Source: Vicia villosa (lineage: Eukaryota > Streptophyta > Magnoliopsida > Fabales > Fabaceae). From it: a DNA stretch of 64,000 nt. The translations under genes were made by a program, and so were the position numbers. The notes beneath the pieces were generated by a model. It worked only from the letters and a program-made list of their open reading frames with translations. It was not told where the DNA came from and ran no database searches. This document shows, piece after piece, positions 21,286 through 34,324 of the stretch (position 1 is its first letter; each line of letters opens with the position of its first letter). The DNA lies in assembly GCF_029867415.1 (NCBI RefSeq), contig NW_026705451.1, positions 248,001-312,000 of the forward strand, in the 5' to 3' direction.

Positions 21286-24198
21286 TTACCCTGTGAGACG
21301 AACATTGTCAATTAAACCACTCCCTTGTCCCTGATAGTACGGTTTCAGTCTCTGTCCATTCACCTTAAATGTATCTCCGTTGGCTTGATTTTTCAGTTCT
21401 ACCGCTCCATGGGGAAACACTTTGTGAACCAAGAATGGTCCTGACCATCGTGATTTTAACTTTCTAGGAAATAGCTTCAACCTGGAATTAAAGAGTAATA
21501 CCAGTTGTCCTTCCTAAAACTCTTTTTTCTGAATCTTTTGATCATGCCATTTCTTTGTTTGTTCTTTATAAATTTTGGCATTCTCATAAGCGTGATTCCT
21601 AAACGCTTCCAACTCCTAAAGTTGAAGAGTTCGAGATTCACCAGCTTTTAACAATTCACAATTTAAGAACTTGGTGGCCCAAAAAGCTTTGTGCTCGAGT
21701 TCGAGCGGTAAGTGACAGGCTTTACCATAAACTAGTTGATAAGGAGACATACCTATTGGCGTCTTGTACGTTGTTCTGTAAGCCCATAGTGCATCATCTA
21801 ACTTCATGGACCAGTCTTTTCGAGAAGCACTAACAGTCTTTTCAAGGATTTGTTTTATTTGTCTGTTAGAGACATCGACTTACCCACTTGTTTGAGGATG
21901 ATACGGGGTAGCAACCTTGTGTTTAACATTATACTTCCTCAACAAGTTTTTCCATTAGTTTATTTAAGAAGTGAGTACCTTCATCACTGATTAGTGCTCG
22001 GGGTACCCCAAACCTAGAAAAAATGTTATGCTTAAGGAAGTTCACCACAACTTTAGCATCATTGGTGGGTAATGCTACAGCTTCTACCCATTTTGATACA
22101 TAGTCTACTGCCACAAGGATGTAATTTTTCCCACAAGATGGTTGAAAAGGTCCCATAAAGTCAATTCCCCACAGATCAAACAGCTCTACCTCCAGCATCG
22201 CATTCTGAGGCATTTGATTTCTCTTGGAGATGTTACATGTTCTTTAACATCTATCACATTCTCGGACGACATGATGAGCATCCTTGAATAGGGTGGGCCA
22301 ATATAAACCAGATTGTAGAACTTTTGCAGCAGTTTTGTCCCCACTAAAATGCCCCCCATACTCTGAGTCATGGCATGCTTTGAGTACGTCTCTTTTTTCC
22401 TCCTCTGGAACACATCTTCTAATCAGCCCATCAATTCCTTTCTTGTACAAGAAGGGGTAATCCCATAAGTAAAACCTGCAATCTTGCAAAAACTTTTTCC
22501 TGCGGTTAAAATCAAAATCATCTGGGATTACCCCACCTACCAGATAGTTAGCATAGTCGGCAAACCAAGGTACACCAATAACAGCGAGGATGTGTTCATC
22601 TGCATCCTTTATTGGGCGTTTGTATTCAGTCTCCTCAATGGGTGACATCCGAGAAAGGTGATCCGCCACAGTGTTTTCACACCCTTTCTTGTCACGAATT
22701 TCCACATCAAATTCCTGAAGGAGTAAAATCCATCTCAGCAGTCTTGGCTTAGAGTCCTGTTTAGCAAAAAGATACTACAAAGCAGCATGGTTAGTGTAAA
22801 CAATGACTCTAGAACCCAACAGATATTGCCTGGATTTATCAAAGGCATAAACAACCGCTAGCAACTCCTTTTCAGTTGTTGCGTAGTTCATCTGTGCAGG
22901 GTTCAAAACATGACTAGCATAGTAAATAACATGTAGCAATTTGTCTCTACGCTGTCCTAGGACCGCCCCTACTGCAATATCACTAGCATCACACATGATC
23001 TCAAAAGGTAGAGACCAATCCGGGGCCACAACAATTGGTGCTGACACTAATTTTTTCTTTATTGTTTCAAATGCTACAGCACACTCATCATCAAAAGTAA
23101 AAACATTATCCTTAACCAAAAGAGTTGTTAAGGGTTTGGCAATCTTAGAGAAATCTCTTATGAACCTGCGGTAGAACCCCGCATGCCCTAAGAAACTTCG
23201 TATACCTTTTTCATTCATTGGCGGGGGTAGCTTTGCTATTACCTCGATCTTTGCTTGGTCAACTTCTATTCCTCTGTGGGAAATTTTGTGACCCAACACT
23301 ATACCTTCTCGCACCATAAAGTGACATTTCTCCCAGTTGAGGATTAAATTTGTCTGTTGGCATCTTTCTAACACATGAGCAAGGTTAGTTAAACAATTAT
23401 CAAAAGACTTACCAAAAACTGAGAAGTCGTCCATAAACACCTCCATGTGCTTTTCAAGCATATCATCAAAGATGGCTTGCATGCATCTTTGAAAAGTAGC
23501 GGGGGCATTACATAACCCGAATGGCATCATTCTGTAAGCAAAAACACCAAACGGGCACGTAAATGTTGTTTTCTCTTGATCTTCTGGTGCCACTGCTATC
23601 TGATTATACCCCGAATAGCCATCGAGGAAACAATAATAGTCGTGACCTGCTAACCTTTCTAGCATCTGATCAATGAAAGGTAACGGGAAGTGATCCTTCC
23701 TTGTAGCCAGATTCAACCTTCTATAATCTATACAGACTCTCCATCCTGTGACCGTCCTTGTAGGGATTAATTCATTTTTTTCATTTTTTATCACTGTAGT
23801 TCCTCCTTTTTTTGGTACTACATGAACAGGGCTCACCCAAGCACTATCAGATATAGGATAAATCATCCCCGCATCTAATAGTTTCACAACTTCTTTTCTG
23901 ACCACTTCTTTCATCGCGGGATTTAGCCGCCTTTGAGGTTGGACTACCGGTTTTTGATCATCTTCCATGAGAATTTTGTGCATGCAAACCGTAGGACTAA
24001 TTCCTTTCGAATCTTCAATCTACCATCCCATGGCACTTTATGTTTCTTCAGAACTTCGACAAGCTTGTTTTCTTGGAGAACTTCAAGGTGGGAACTTATT
24101 ATAGCCGGGCATTTACTTTCGGTGTCTAGGAATACATATTTGAGGTTTTCCGGAAGTTGTTTCAATTCAGCCCTCTTTTTTGGTTCATCTTTCTTCTC
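21286..24198 (-). pseudogene. pol: Athila copy 1 pol: RT, RNase H, integrase, multiply broken
   Basis: Fragments in order: RT N-terminal part (23944-24165), RT/RNase H (22775-23983, catalytic FMDD, 402 residues), RNase H end plus integrase zinc finger (22244-22705), integrase core with the first two Asp (21929-22213), core end and post-core (21616-21807) and the integrase C-terminal domain (21286-21480, ending at a natural stop). At least five stops or shifts separate them. A single in-frame TAG at 24199-24201 separates this from the upstream gag-protease frame. No chromodomain is present, as expected for Athila. Confidence 0.88.
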
Positions 24199-26430
24199 CT
24201 ACATTAAAGGTTGCCTTAGATCCTCCCATCGGTTTTGTCGAGAGCCTTTAAAAGTTGGTATCGCTCCCATCATTGCTATTACTTCCATCTCTTTTTCGTC
24301 AACCACTTCTGTTTCATCAAAAATTGATAGACTCAACACCCTCTCTAAAGGTAATTGTTGTGAATTCAAAGCATGTGCATTAGTAACAATTTGATCAATT
24401 ACCTCAATATGTTGACTGGTTGCAACATCATCCTTATACTTCATGGTGTTTCGAACATCAATTTTTAACTCCTCATCATATACCTTCAGAGTCATTGTGC
24501 CTTCTTCTATATCTATCAAACATCTTCCAGTCTCTAAGAATGGTCTTCCCAAAATTATCGGAATCTCTTCATCCTCCGGCATCTCTAAGATGACAAAATC
24601 CACCGGGAACACAAACTTATCAATCTTTACAAGCACATCTTCAACTATCCCGTATGGTCTCTTTACCGAGTGATCAGCAAATTGGAGTGTCATCCTTGTA
24701 TCTTGCACTTTACCAATTCCTAGCCTTTTGTAAATAGACAGCGGCATAAGACTCACACTTACTCCTAAATCAATAAGAGCTTTCTTGAAGGACCGATCCC
24801 CGATTGTGCAAGGGATAGTCACGGAACTTCGGTCCTTCTTTTTCATCTGGATCTTCATACCCTGCAAAATAGCACTACAAGTTTCAGTTAGAATAATAGG
24901 GTCACGATCGATGGTTCTTTTATTTGAGATGATGTACTTCATGAATTTGGCATATGTAGGCTTTCGCTCCAATGCCTCCAGGAATGGAATGTTGAACTCG
25001 AGCTTTTTGAACATCTCCAAGAATTTTTCAAAATTTTTCTCATGCTGCCCCTTCTTCTTATTTCTTGTAGGGAAAGGAAGTTTAATGGTGGGTTTTGGCT
25101 CAACCACCTTCTCTTTCGTCACAGGTTCCGACACAACCAAATCTTCAGCTTCTACCTCATTCTCCTTTATTTCTAGATCAACTTCCAATAATGGCTCTTC
25201 TCCTTCGGCACTTTCCTTCATAGCTTCTTTTGCTTTACCACTTCTAGTGATTATGGCACTCACATTATTGTGATCTTTGGGATTTGGAATTGTTGAACTA
25301 GGTATAGTACCAGGTTGTTGAGGACTTGCTAGTTGTTGTGCTATTTGACTCATCTGAATTTCAAGAATCTTAATCGATGCACCTGTGTTCCGAAAATTAC
25401 TCCTTGTTTCTTCTTGGAATTGAGAGCTTTGAGCGGCCATTTTTTCAATGGCAATCTCCCAATCTGCTTTTCTTTGCCCTTGTTGCTGAAATTGTTGTTG
25501 AGGTTGCTGATATGGTTGCTGATATGGTTGTTGTGGTGGTGGCCGATATTGTTGTTGTTGTGGTAAACCTTGATATGGAGTGGGCCCTTGTTCAGGAACA
25601 TTTCCTTGTTGATCTTTCCAGGAAATATTCTGATGATTTTTCCACCCCAGATTATAAGTGTTAGCGTAGGGATTGTTCTGCTTCAAAAAATTAATTTCCT
25701 CAACTTGTTGTGCTGTTACCACACAATGCATGGCAAAGTGAGGTCCTCCACATATTTCACAATTTACCGCTTGAATCGGCTGAGCTGGTTGAACTTGTGC
25801 AACAGTTTGCTTTTCAAGTGCCATTTGTTTCAATCTGCGCTCAACTTCAGCTGCAATCTGATCTTCCATTTTCACAACTTGATTTGACAGCTTCAAATCA
25901 ACTAACCCCTCAGGTTGATTAACACTGCGGTCATACAGCTCTAAATGTTCGTTTGCTGCAATAGCATCTATGATCTTCTTTATCTCCGTGGCTGTTTTAA
26001 AATTTGTTGAACCACCGGCAACTGTGTCAATTAGTTGCTTAGTCTTCAACTTCAGACCATTCACAAAGTTCTGCATTTGTTCGGTTACATCCATGTTATG
26101 AGTCGGGAATGCAACCAACAACCGCTTGAACCTTTTATATGCATCTCCAAGTGATTCTCCTTCCTTCTGTTTAAAATTAACTATGTCATATCTCTTGCGG
26201 ATATACACAGAAGCAGGAAAATACTCATTCAGAAAAGTTGTCTCCATTTGTTGCCACGTTGTGATACTTCCAGCAGGCAAAGAGTAAAACCACTCTTCAG
26301 CATCGTTTCTCTTTCCGAAGTCTAGCTTACAACGATCGTTTTGGCTCTGTGTCAAAAAGAAACTCTGCTGAGGCCTTACCTCGCATAAAAAGATTAGATA
26401 ATTATTAGTGATGAGCAAATAGAATAACAA
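24199..26430 (-). pseudogene. gag: Athila copy 1 gag-protease with internal deletion
   Basis: A 743-residue frame. Compared with copy 2 (62141-63040), the N-terminal Gag lacks about 110 residues: the frame jumps from the MRGKASAEF-like start region to AEEWFYSLPAG. The rest contains the Gag region (YFPASVYIRKRYD), one CCHC-like knuckle (CEICGGPHFAMHC), a Gln/Pro-rich linker around 25450-25600, a charged region, and protease with LIDLGVSVSLMPLS. DLG instead of DSG is common in Athila proteases. The N-terminal residues upstream of the true gag sequence come from the leader. Confidence 0.85.
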
Positions 26431-26501
26431 AATATAATTTTAGTTGCCGAGCAACAAAAATTCAATTGAATTATTATTTAACTTATATTTTGGCAATCCC
26501 C

Positions 26502-26514
26502 GGCAACGGCGCCA
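26502..26514 (-). promoter_or_regulatory. primer-binding site of Athila copy 1
   Basis: Coding strand TGGCGCCGTTGCC, complementary to the Asp-type tRNA end used by Athila elements, 6 nt from the LTR boundary at 26521. The same 13 bases occur at 63164-63176. Confidence 0.88.
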
Positions 26515-26520
26515 AAAACT

Positions 26521-27993
26521 TGATCGGAAAATTAGCAAGTGTACTACTTTCTACCGATGTAGTTCATCAAGTGGAAAATATCCAAGTATCTATCTCAAGG
26601 ATTGCTGTGGCAATATAAGTTCTATAATGATTCAATCAAACAAAAGAATCTGGGGATTTGGTTTGATGTTGTATAATAATGACTAAAATTATATAAAAAA
26701 AACGGTAAGAATAAATCACAAATTATCAGATATGAGCAGAGTGCTAGGGGGTAGGTGAATGATTTCTCTTGTAACAAACTTATCTTCTTAATGCAACAAC
26801 ATAGGTTCATCAGTTAATTACCGGTTCTCTAGAGTATCTCATTCTAAGTCCTTAGTAATAAGATTTTCTTGACATCTCTACCTAATTACTATGTCCATAG
26901 GTAATTACGGTAAGATCAAGTATTCAAATAACAAGAATTCCGGTCATAATAAGATATCCCTAGTCCTAGGAGACATGAGTTATCATATGTTCTAAATCAT
27001 GTCAACAAGGGAAATACTGTCCAGTTAAAATCACTTATCAAAATCAAAATCCGTTTTTCTGACGGGAAAAGCATTACGATCAGACAAAGAACAAATCAAC
27101 TGAATAGAAACTAATATTGTTATTGCATCAATTCAACATGTTCATCAAAATTGAAATCAGAGTCACCCCCCTAGCAATGGGGGGTTTAGCTACTCATAAC
27201 AGAAAATAAAACTAAAATAAAAACAGTGTTCATTACAGCAATTTTTGGATGAATCAATCTTTAGACGTGTCGTAGTCTTCAATCATGAAACTTCCGCCAA
27301 TCCTGAGTTCTCGAGTCTTCTAAAATCTATTTTTTTATGCCAAATTCGTCGAACCCTCTCCCAAACGCGTTTTCTTCTTTTTATATCTGTCTTTCTGGGC
27401 TTTTTGGCAACTAAAGCCCAAAGTATCACGCAGAAACGCGTGTGGAAACGCGTGTGGAGCAGAGAGACGCGTCCAGGGACGCGTGTGGCCAGAGGGGACT
27501 TTTTCTTTGCTTTTTCTTCTATTGGAACGCGTCCAGGGACGCATGTGGCCAGAGATTGCATTTTTGGCCTTTAAGGACGCGTTTGGGTACGCGTGTGGGA
27601 AGGAGAAACGCGTCCAAGGATGCATGTGAGCAGGACTTTCATTTTTTTGACTCCCTTCTGGAGTGGGACGCGTATGGGCAGAAACATGGTTTTCTGGCTC
27701 CCTAGAGGCTTGGAGACGCGTTTGGACATGCGTTTGGGCAGAATGTCTTTTTCCTTAACTTTCACACATGTCCGGAGTTGCGTCTGAATAATGCTCGATT
27801 CACTTCTTCGCCATTTTACCTGCAAAAACACACAATATCTTCCCACAAAGATCAGTAGTCTCGGAATCAAACCAATTGGCCAAACAATTATAAAACAATG
27901 ACATTTTTATTGCAACTGGCTTAATTTAGTAACCAAACATCACAAAAACTAACCGAAATGACTGATGAACTATAGCAAAACTGTGACTGATCA
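26521..27993 (-). repeat. Athila copy 1 5' LTR
   Basis: 1473 bp with TGATC...GATCA ends (start TGATCGGAAAATTAG at 26521, end CTGATCA at 27993). It is homologous to the LTR at 58128-59485 but clearly diverged. It includes the ACGCGT array and a TATA box. The left two thirds is the transcribed R/U5 part. Its right edge falls in the SIRE env-like frame, whose last residues are LTR-derived. Confidence 0.85.
27365..27735 (-). promoter_or_regulatory. ACGCGT array and TATA box in Athila LTR 1
   Basis: Eleven exact ACGCGT sites (27365 to 27721) arranged as 12-bp-spaced pairs. In several pairs the second member is ACGCAT, ATGCGT or ATGCAT, the change expected from deamination of methylated CpG. TATAAAAA reads on the minus strand at 27378-27385, downstream of all but one site. 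Overlapping open frames here are by-products of the repeat. Confidence 0.75.
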
Positions 27994-30810
27994 GTATCCT
28001 CTTGCTTGTCTAGACGAAGAGCCAAGTTAGCTTGATTCTGTTGGAGCTCCTTCATAGTTTTTATCAACACAGAATTAGAAGGACCAGCAGAAGCAGCATC
28101 AAATCTATTGTCCATAGCAAGAGGATTTGCAGCAACTTCAACCATAAGAACATCTCCATGATTTTCCTCAATAGGAATTTCTTCAGCAGGATGTTCTAGG
28201 CCTTCAAGAATTGCAGCTAGATTTTCTGGAGGTGTTGGAGTCACAGGTTCTGGAGGGTATTCAACTTCTGGATATACCATATTTGGTGCTTTTTTAGAGG
28301 GATGCTCCCTTAGCCAGTTGAATAAGAACTGAAAGTCTCCAGTCAGAACCTTGTATGGATGTGTCTTCCACACAACAATTGCCAGAGGATTCTCTTCTTC
28401 TGCAAGCTCATCTACAAAATCCTTCTCTTCAAGAGGCTTCCAGCTGGTGATGGTATGGTAGTATCTTCCATCATCATACTCCAGAAGATATCCAGAAAGA
28501 CCAGGAGCAGCAGCTAGACACTCTTTCTGAAGATTCAGAAAGTCAGAATGAATCTCCCTACAAACGGTTCTCCAGATCTTGCCAGCAGCAACATGATCCA
28601 GTTTGACATCGTGTGCAACCTTCAGAGCATCTAAACCTGTTCTGACCTTAAGAGTTAATAATTCAAAAAGTGTATCAACAGAAGGTCTAGGAGGTGATGA
28701 TCTTGGAGGAGGGTTAGGTATTTGGAGATGGAGAGAAGAGATTGGTTTATTTGGGTAAGATAGGGCATAAGCTTGGGGAACACTATCCAGAACAAACAAT
28801 GTTGTTTCAGAAGAGGGTGTTTGAGAGGATGGTTGAGAGGATTCAGCTTCATGATCTGAGTCTAAAACCATAACAACAGGAGTTGGTTTAGGTTTACAGG
28901 GATATAGATTCATGAGGCGAGTGAAACAATCAGAATCAGAGGGTTCAGGAGATGAAGGTGTGAAAGGGCAGAGCTCAGCATTGTCTTCCAGGGTGTAATT
29001 CAGGTGAGGAGGAGGTTGAGAAGTGGAGATATTAGCATGAGGAGGAATGATGGTGTTAAGGGGGGTGGCTTCAAAGATAGGTTCAGAAGCTGGGGGTACA
29101 GAATCAAGAATAGGCGTAGTGCCTTTAGACTTGGGTGAAGAAGGAGGGGTGAGAACTTTGGTGGTTAGAGGAGGTTTAGCAGGGGCTTTTTCTTGTTGAG
29201 TTTCTAGGTTAGATTCTATTGATACATTCTTTGAATTAAAAATAAAATCAGAATCAGGTTCAGATATTACAATACCTGGACCTCGTTGCGTCTTCTTAGC
29301 AGGTCCTTCTCCAACTGTCTTTCTCTTCTTCTCCTTCTGTATCACCATCTTCTGCTTCCCTTTTAACTTTTCTTTCTCCTTTTCAACTTCATTCTGCCTT
29401 TCTTTTTCAACATTTTTCTTCTCCAACATCCTTTCTTCTTCTTTCTTTTCTCCCTCTTTCTTCCTCTTCTTATCTTTCTTCTCTTTCTTTCTCTTCTCTT
29501 CTTCTTTCTTATCATCCTTCTTATGCTTCTTCTTTTCAGCTTCTCTTTCTTCCTTTTGTTTCTTCTTCTCATATTCCTTTTGTTCTTCACTGATTGTAGG
29601 AAAATCTAATTTTCTCTTTGTTCTTCTTTCTTTTTCTGCCTCTAGTTTTCGACCTTGAGTATTAGCAGTATCAAGTTTCTGGTTGCTTATCCAAATAGGA
29701 TCACACTCAGAACCAGCTTCCTTGTGCATGGCAAGATATCTGACAATAACTTCAGGGTGTTCATTCTTGAAGAACAGCTCAAAATCAGCCAGAACAGGAC
29801 CTCTTCTGGACCTAACTTCTGGTTTTGCCTTGAGGATTAGAATCAATAGACTTGATTATGCCCAGTTTCTTTAAAGCAAGAGCGTTCAGAGTACTTCCAA
29901 TAATAGTGTAAAGATTGTTGATTATGCCAGCGTTCTCCAGATTTTCAACAATCTTGGTTTGAACCAGAAGATATGTGATAATCCTTCCAAAAGGAATAAT
30001 GTTCCTCTTTTTGTTTGAATATTGCAGCCTGATTTCGTCTCTTGAATCATTCACAGCATGTCACAGGTGATTGAAAACAATGACGGGAAGATCCACCTTG
30101 ATTTGATTATCAATACAATGCATAATGTATTGTTGATCCTTGTTGGCGAAGTTTGATGAAATTGTTGATTTTCTGTGGTAGAAGCAACCCAGAAGAATCT
30201 TCGTCCATACCTTGTAGATGGTTTTCATATCCTTAACTTCTTTAGATTTATTTCCATTCTGAAAGATCTCGGCATACACAGCATCCCAATCAGTTCTTGG
30301 AGTTGCTTCAGTAACGCCTTCAACATTCATCAACCCAAATAACTTCCTTATGAGGGGTTCTGTAATAGAGAAGAATTCACCATGAACTATGGAGAGAATT
30401 GCTTTAGGCATAATAGTTGCATGCACCCAGAATTCTTTCGCAAGGTCTAGATAGACTGGACCACAGAGATCATAGAACATAGGTCCCCAACCTTGAAACA
30501 CCATATTCTCTATAAGATGAACATCATGCTTCTCCAGATTATCAAAATCTACCATCAATTCGCAAATAACCTCCAACTGATCCAAAGGAATCGAACAGGT
30601 TATCTGGGGAACAAGTTGTTGCTCTTGATCTTGTTCTTGTTGATGTTGTTGCTGAGAAGACGAACCAACATTCTGATTTGAAAGGGAAGCCATTGAAGCA
30701 CTTCTGAGATTTTTTGGTTTCTTTCTAGGGTTTGAGAAAAGAGAGAACAGGTTACAGAAACGCATAAAATAGGAGGATGATGAATGAGTGAAAAGAGTAA
30801 AAAAGATCAT
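27994..30810 (-). pseudogene. SIRE env-like third ORF, broken and truncated
   Basis: Three pieces: 30061-30810 (249 residues; the likely start is the internal MASLSNQNV near 30694), 29812-30054 in the same frame after a stop at 30055-30060, then a frame change into 29846-27994 (about 615 residues). The first piece has a Gln-rich stretch and the plant transposon-protein pattern PVYLDLAKEFW and SIVHGEFFSITEPLI. The last has a Lys/Glu-rich block about residues 80-175, likely a long helix or coiled coil, then a Pro/Ser-rich region and a conserved-looking C-terminal region (WKTHPYKVLTGDFQFLF). No clear membrane segment remains. Called env-like by position only; fusogen function is unproven. The 388 bp from here to RNase H (30811-31198) holds no gene I can support. 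Confidence 0.75.
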
Positions 30811-31198
30811 GAGAGATGTTTAAATAGACACGGATTTGAAACAAATATGCAGTGAGATTCTGAGAATGAACAATTACAGAATGCAGAGAATCAAATGCAT
30901 TTAATGTTGAGTGACGTTAGGGGAAAACGTGATATTTGAAATGATTTGCACAGTTACCTAGGGCGGCGTCTCATCAACTGCACGCATGCTTGTCCCTTCA
31001 GAATGAACACGTGTTCATCATCTGGAATAGCTGGTGACAGCTGTTTTGCTTTAAAAGAAATTCTGAATCAACTTAGACATATGAAACGTTAGCAATAACA
31101 GAATCAGAATATCTAATTGATCAACAATTTCAGAACTTCTGATAAGAAAATAAGTAATCATTTCAAATATAATCCATATATAAGATCTTCTCATCCTT

Positions 31199-34100
31199 TC
31201 ATTCTGGGCATAAATCCTTATTGATGTTCTTCAGAATGAACTTAAACCTATCTTCAGCTAGGGTTTTTGTGAAGATATCAGCCCACTGATGTTCTGTATC
31301 AACAAAGTTTAAAAAAAGAACACCCTTCTGAACATAGTCCCTAATGATGTGATGTTTGATCTCAATATGTTTAGCTTTGGAATGTAAGAGAGGATTCTTA
31401 GATAAAAAAATAGCAGAAGTATTATCATAGAAGATAGGAATGTTACTCTCATATATCTGATAATCTTCTAGTTGACTCTTCATCCAGAGCATCTGTGTAC
31501 TACATCCAGCAGCAGCAACATATTCTGCTTCTGTTGTAGAGAGGGAAATTGTGGCTTGCTTCTTGCTGTACCAAGAGATCAGATGACTTCCCAAAAACTG
31601 ACAGCTTCCAGAAGTACTTTTCCTTTCAACTCTATCTGCAGCGTAATCAGCATCACAAAATCCTACTAGGTTGTAATCTTCAGATTTTTTGTAGACTAAA
31701 CCAACATTAGTAGTACCTTTTAGTTACCTCAGAATTCTCTTAACAACTGTTAAGTGAGATTCTCTAATATCTAATTGGAATCTGGCACACAGACATAAAA
31801 TGACTAGAATATCAGGTCTAGAAGCAATAAGATATAAAAGAGATCCAATTACACCTCTGTAGAGCTTCTAATCTACCTTCTTACTTACCTCATCCTTACC
31901 TAAAACAAACGTTGGATGCATAAGAGTCTTTGCTTCTTTGCTTTCTGAAAGATTAAACTTCTTCAGAAGTTCTTTCACATACTTGGTCTGATGAACATAA
32001 GTTCCTTCAGAAGTTTGATTGATCTGCATCCCAAGTAAATACTTGAGTTCTCCCATCATGCTCATTTCAAACTCAGCATGCATAAACTTAGCAAACTTCT
32101 TTCCAAGTGTAGCATTAGATGTTCCAAATATAATATCATCAACATAAATTTGGAAAATTAAAATATCCTTTTTAAAGGTTTTACAGAAGAGAGTTGTATC
32201 CACTTGCCCTCTAGTGAAACCATTAACCAGAAGGAAAGAACTTAATCTTTCATACCAAGCTCTGGGAGCTTGCTTCAGGCCATATAATGATTTCTTTAAT
32301 TTGAAAATATGTTCTAGAGACTTAGAGTCTTCAAAACCAGGAGGTTGGTGGACATATACTTCCACATCTATATAACCATTTAAGAAGGCACTCTTAACAT
32401 CCATCTGATAGAGAGTGATGTTATGTTGAGTGGCAAAAGAAATTAGAAGACGAATAGACTCTAACCTGGCCACTGGTGCAAAGGTTTCTGTATAGTCAAC
32501 GTCTTCTTGCTGACTATAGCCCTGAGCAACCAGTCTGGCATTGTTTCTTACAACTTCTCCTTTTCACTTAGCATGTTTCTGAAGACCCACATAGTTCCAA
32601 TGATGTTAAATCCTTTTGGTCTTGGAACTAGATCCCAAACATCATTCCTTGTAAACTGATTAAGTTCTTCTTGCATGGCAATTATCCAGTCAGCATCCTC
32701 CAGAGCTTGATCAACAGAAGTTGGCTCAATCAGAGATACTAGACCAAATTGACAGTCTGCATTGTTCTTAAGGAATGCTCTTATTCTGATAGGATCATTC
32801 TTCTTTCCAACGATAACATCTTCTGGATGAGCAGAGTTGAGTCTAGAAGATCTTCTGGGTGTTGGCTCTTCAGATATTCTGAGATTCTCCAAAGAGGCAT
32901 CAACTTGATCTTCAGAAACTTTGCTTTTGGGTTCTTCATGATCTGAGTTAGAGATTTCAATATCTGCAAAATTCTCAAACTGCTTTGGCTTTTCAAGACC
33001 AAACTTATCATCAAATCTGATATTGATTGATTCTTCCACTACAAGAGTTTCAGTATTGTATACTCTGTAGCCTTTTGAGCGTTCAGAATATCCAAGTAGA
33101 AAACACTTCTGAGCTTTAGAATCAAACTTATGCAGATGATCTTTAGTATTCATAATATAGCATACACATCCAAATAGATGGAATTAAGAAATGTTGGGCT
33201 TTCTGTTATTCCACAATTCATAAGGAGTCTTATTTAGAATAAGTCTTATAGAGATTCTATTCTGAATATAACACGTTTGTTAATGGCTTCTGCCCAGAAA
33301 TGCTTAGCCATATTGGTTTCATTGATCATGGTTCTGGCCATTTCTTGTAGGGTCCTATTCTTTCGTTCTACAACTCCATTTTGCTATGGAGTTCTAGGAC
33401 AAGAGAAATCATGGGCAATACCATTTTATTTGAAATGAATCTCAAAGAATCTGTTCTCAAATTCGCCACCATGATCACTTCTGACCTTTATGATTTTGCA
33501 TTCCTTCTCAGATTGAATCTGAGTGTAGAAGTCAAAGAACACAGTATGAGACTCATCCTTGTGTTTCAAGAAGTTTACCCATGTCCATCTGCTATAGTTG
33601 TCTACGATGACTAATCCATATTTCTTCCTTATGACATATATATGCTGTTTTGACAGGGCCAAACAGATCAATGTGCAGAAGTTCTAGCGGCCTAGAGGAA
33701 GAGACAACATTCTTAGACTTGAATGCAGGTTTTGAACACTTCCCTTTCTGACATGATTCGCAAAGAGCATCTGATTTGTATTTCAGATTAGGGAGTCCTC
33801 TGACCAGATTAAGTTTGTTAATCTGAGAAATTTTTCTTAAACTAGCATGACCTAATCTTCTGTGCCAGACCCACTGCTCTTCACTAACAGACATAAGGCT
33901 AGTAACCTTCTGATTCTTAAGATCTTGAAGATCAGTCTTGTAAATGTTGTTCTTTCTCTTGCCTGTAAATAGGATAGAGCCATGTAAATAGGATAGAGCC
34001 ATCCTTCTGACTAATAGCTTTGCAGGACTTTTGATTGAAGATAATGTCATAACCATTGTCACTTAATTGACTTATGGACAATAAGTTATGAGCTAATCCA

Positions 34101-34324
34101 TCTACTAAAAGTACATTAGTTATAGAGGGAGAGTTACTAATACAAATGGTTCCAGAACCAATGATCATGCCTTTTTGGTTCCCTCCAAACTTGACTTCAC
34201 CAGCAGATTTAAGCTCCAGGTCTTGGAACATAGACCTTTTTCCTGTCATGTGTTGCGAGCACACAGAGTCCAGGTACCATGACATGTTTTCCTTTGTCTT
34301 TTTGGCTTCCAAGGATATCTGCAA
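31199..34324 (-). pseudogene. pol: SIRE pol: protease, integrase, RT, RNase H, broken
   Basis: Copia order. Protease 33932-34324 with WYLDSVCSQHM, where the active-site DSG has become DSV. Pre-integrase zinc finger (33592-34062, WHRRLGHAS...CESC). Integrase core with Asp residues (VDNYSRW, RSDHGGEF; 33426-33671); the region with the catalytic Glu continues at about 33330-33390. Integrase end and RT start at 32548-33153. RT 31868-32473 with YVDDIIFG. RNase H 31199-31594 with STTEAEYVA. Fragments lie in several frames with stops between them, so no functional enzyme set can be made. Confidence 0.88.

Larger units (their letters stand above)
20116..27993 (-). mobile_element. Athila-type Ty3-gypsy element, copy 1 (3' LTR missing)
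   Basis: On the minus strand: 5' LTR 26521-27993, PBS, gag-protease, RT/RNase H, integrase, then an env-like ORF cut at the left edge. There is no 3' LTR or polypurine tract. Its right LTR end abuts the SIRE env-like ORF, so it inserted into SIRE or the two were joined there. Athila assignment rests on the PBS (complementary to an Asp-type tRNA), the DLG protease motif, the block at 21229-21259, and an extra ORF after pol. Confidence 0.88.

Noticed and set aside
24199..24201. In-frame TAG between Athila protease and RT as programmed readthrough
   Set aside because: The pol frame downstream has many other lesions and there is no known readthrough context after the stop; simple nonsense mutation is more likely.
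27994..30810. Calling the SIRE third ORF a true envelope glycoprotein
   Set aside because: No convincing signal peptide, fusion peptide or membrane anchor is visible in what remains; I use env-like for its position only.
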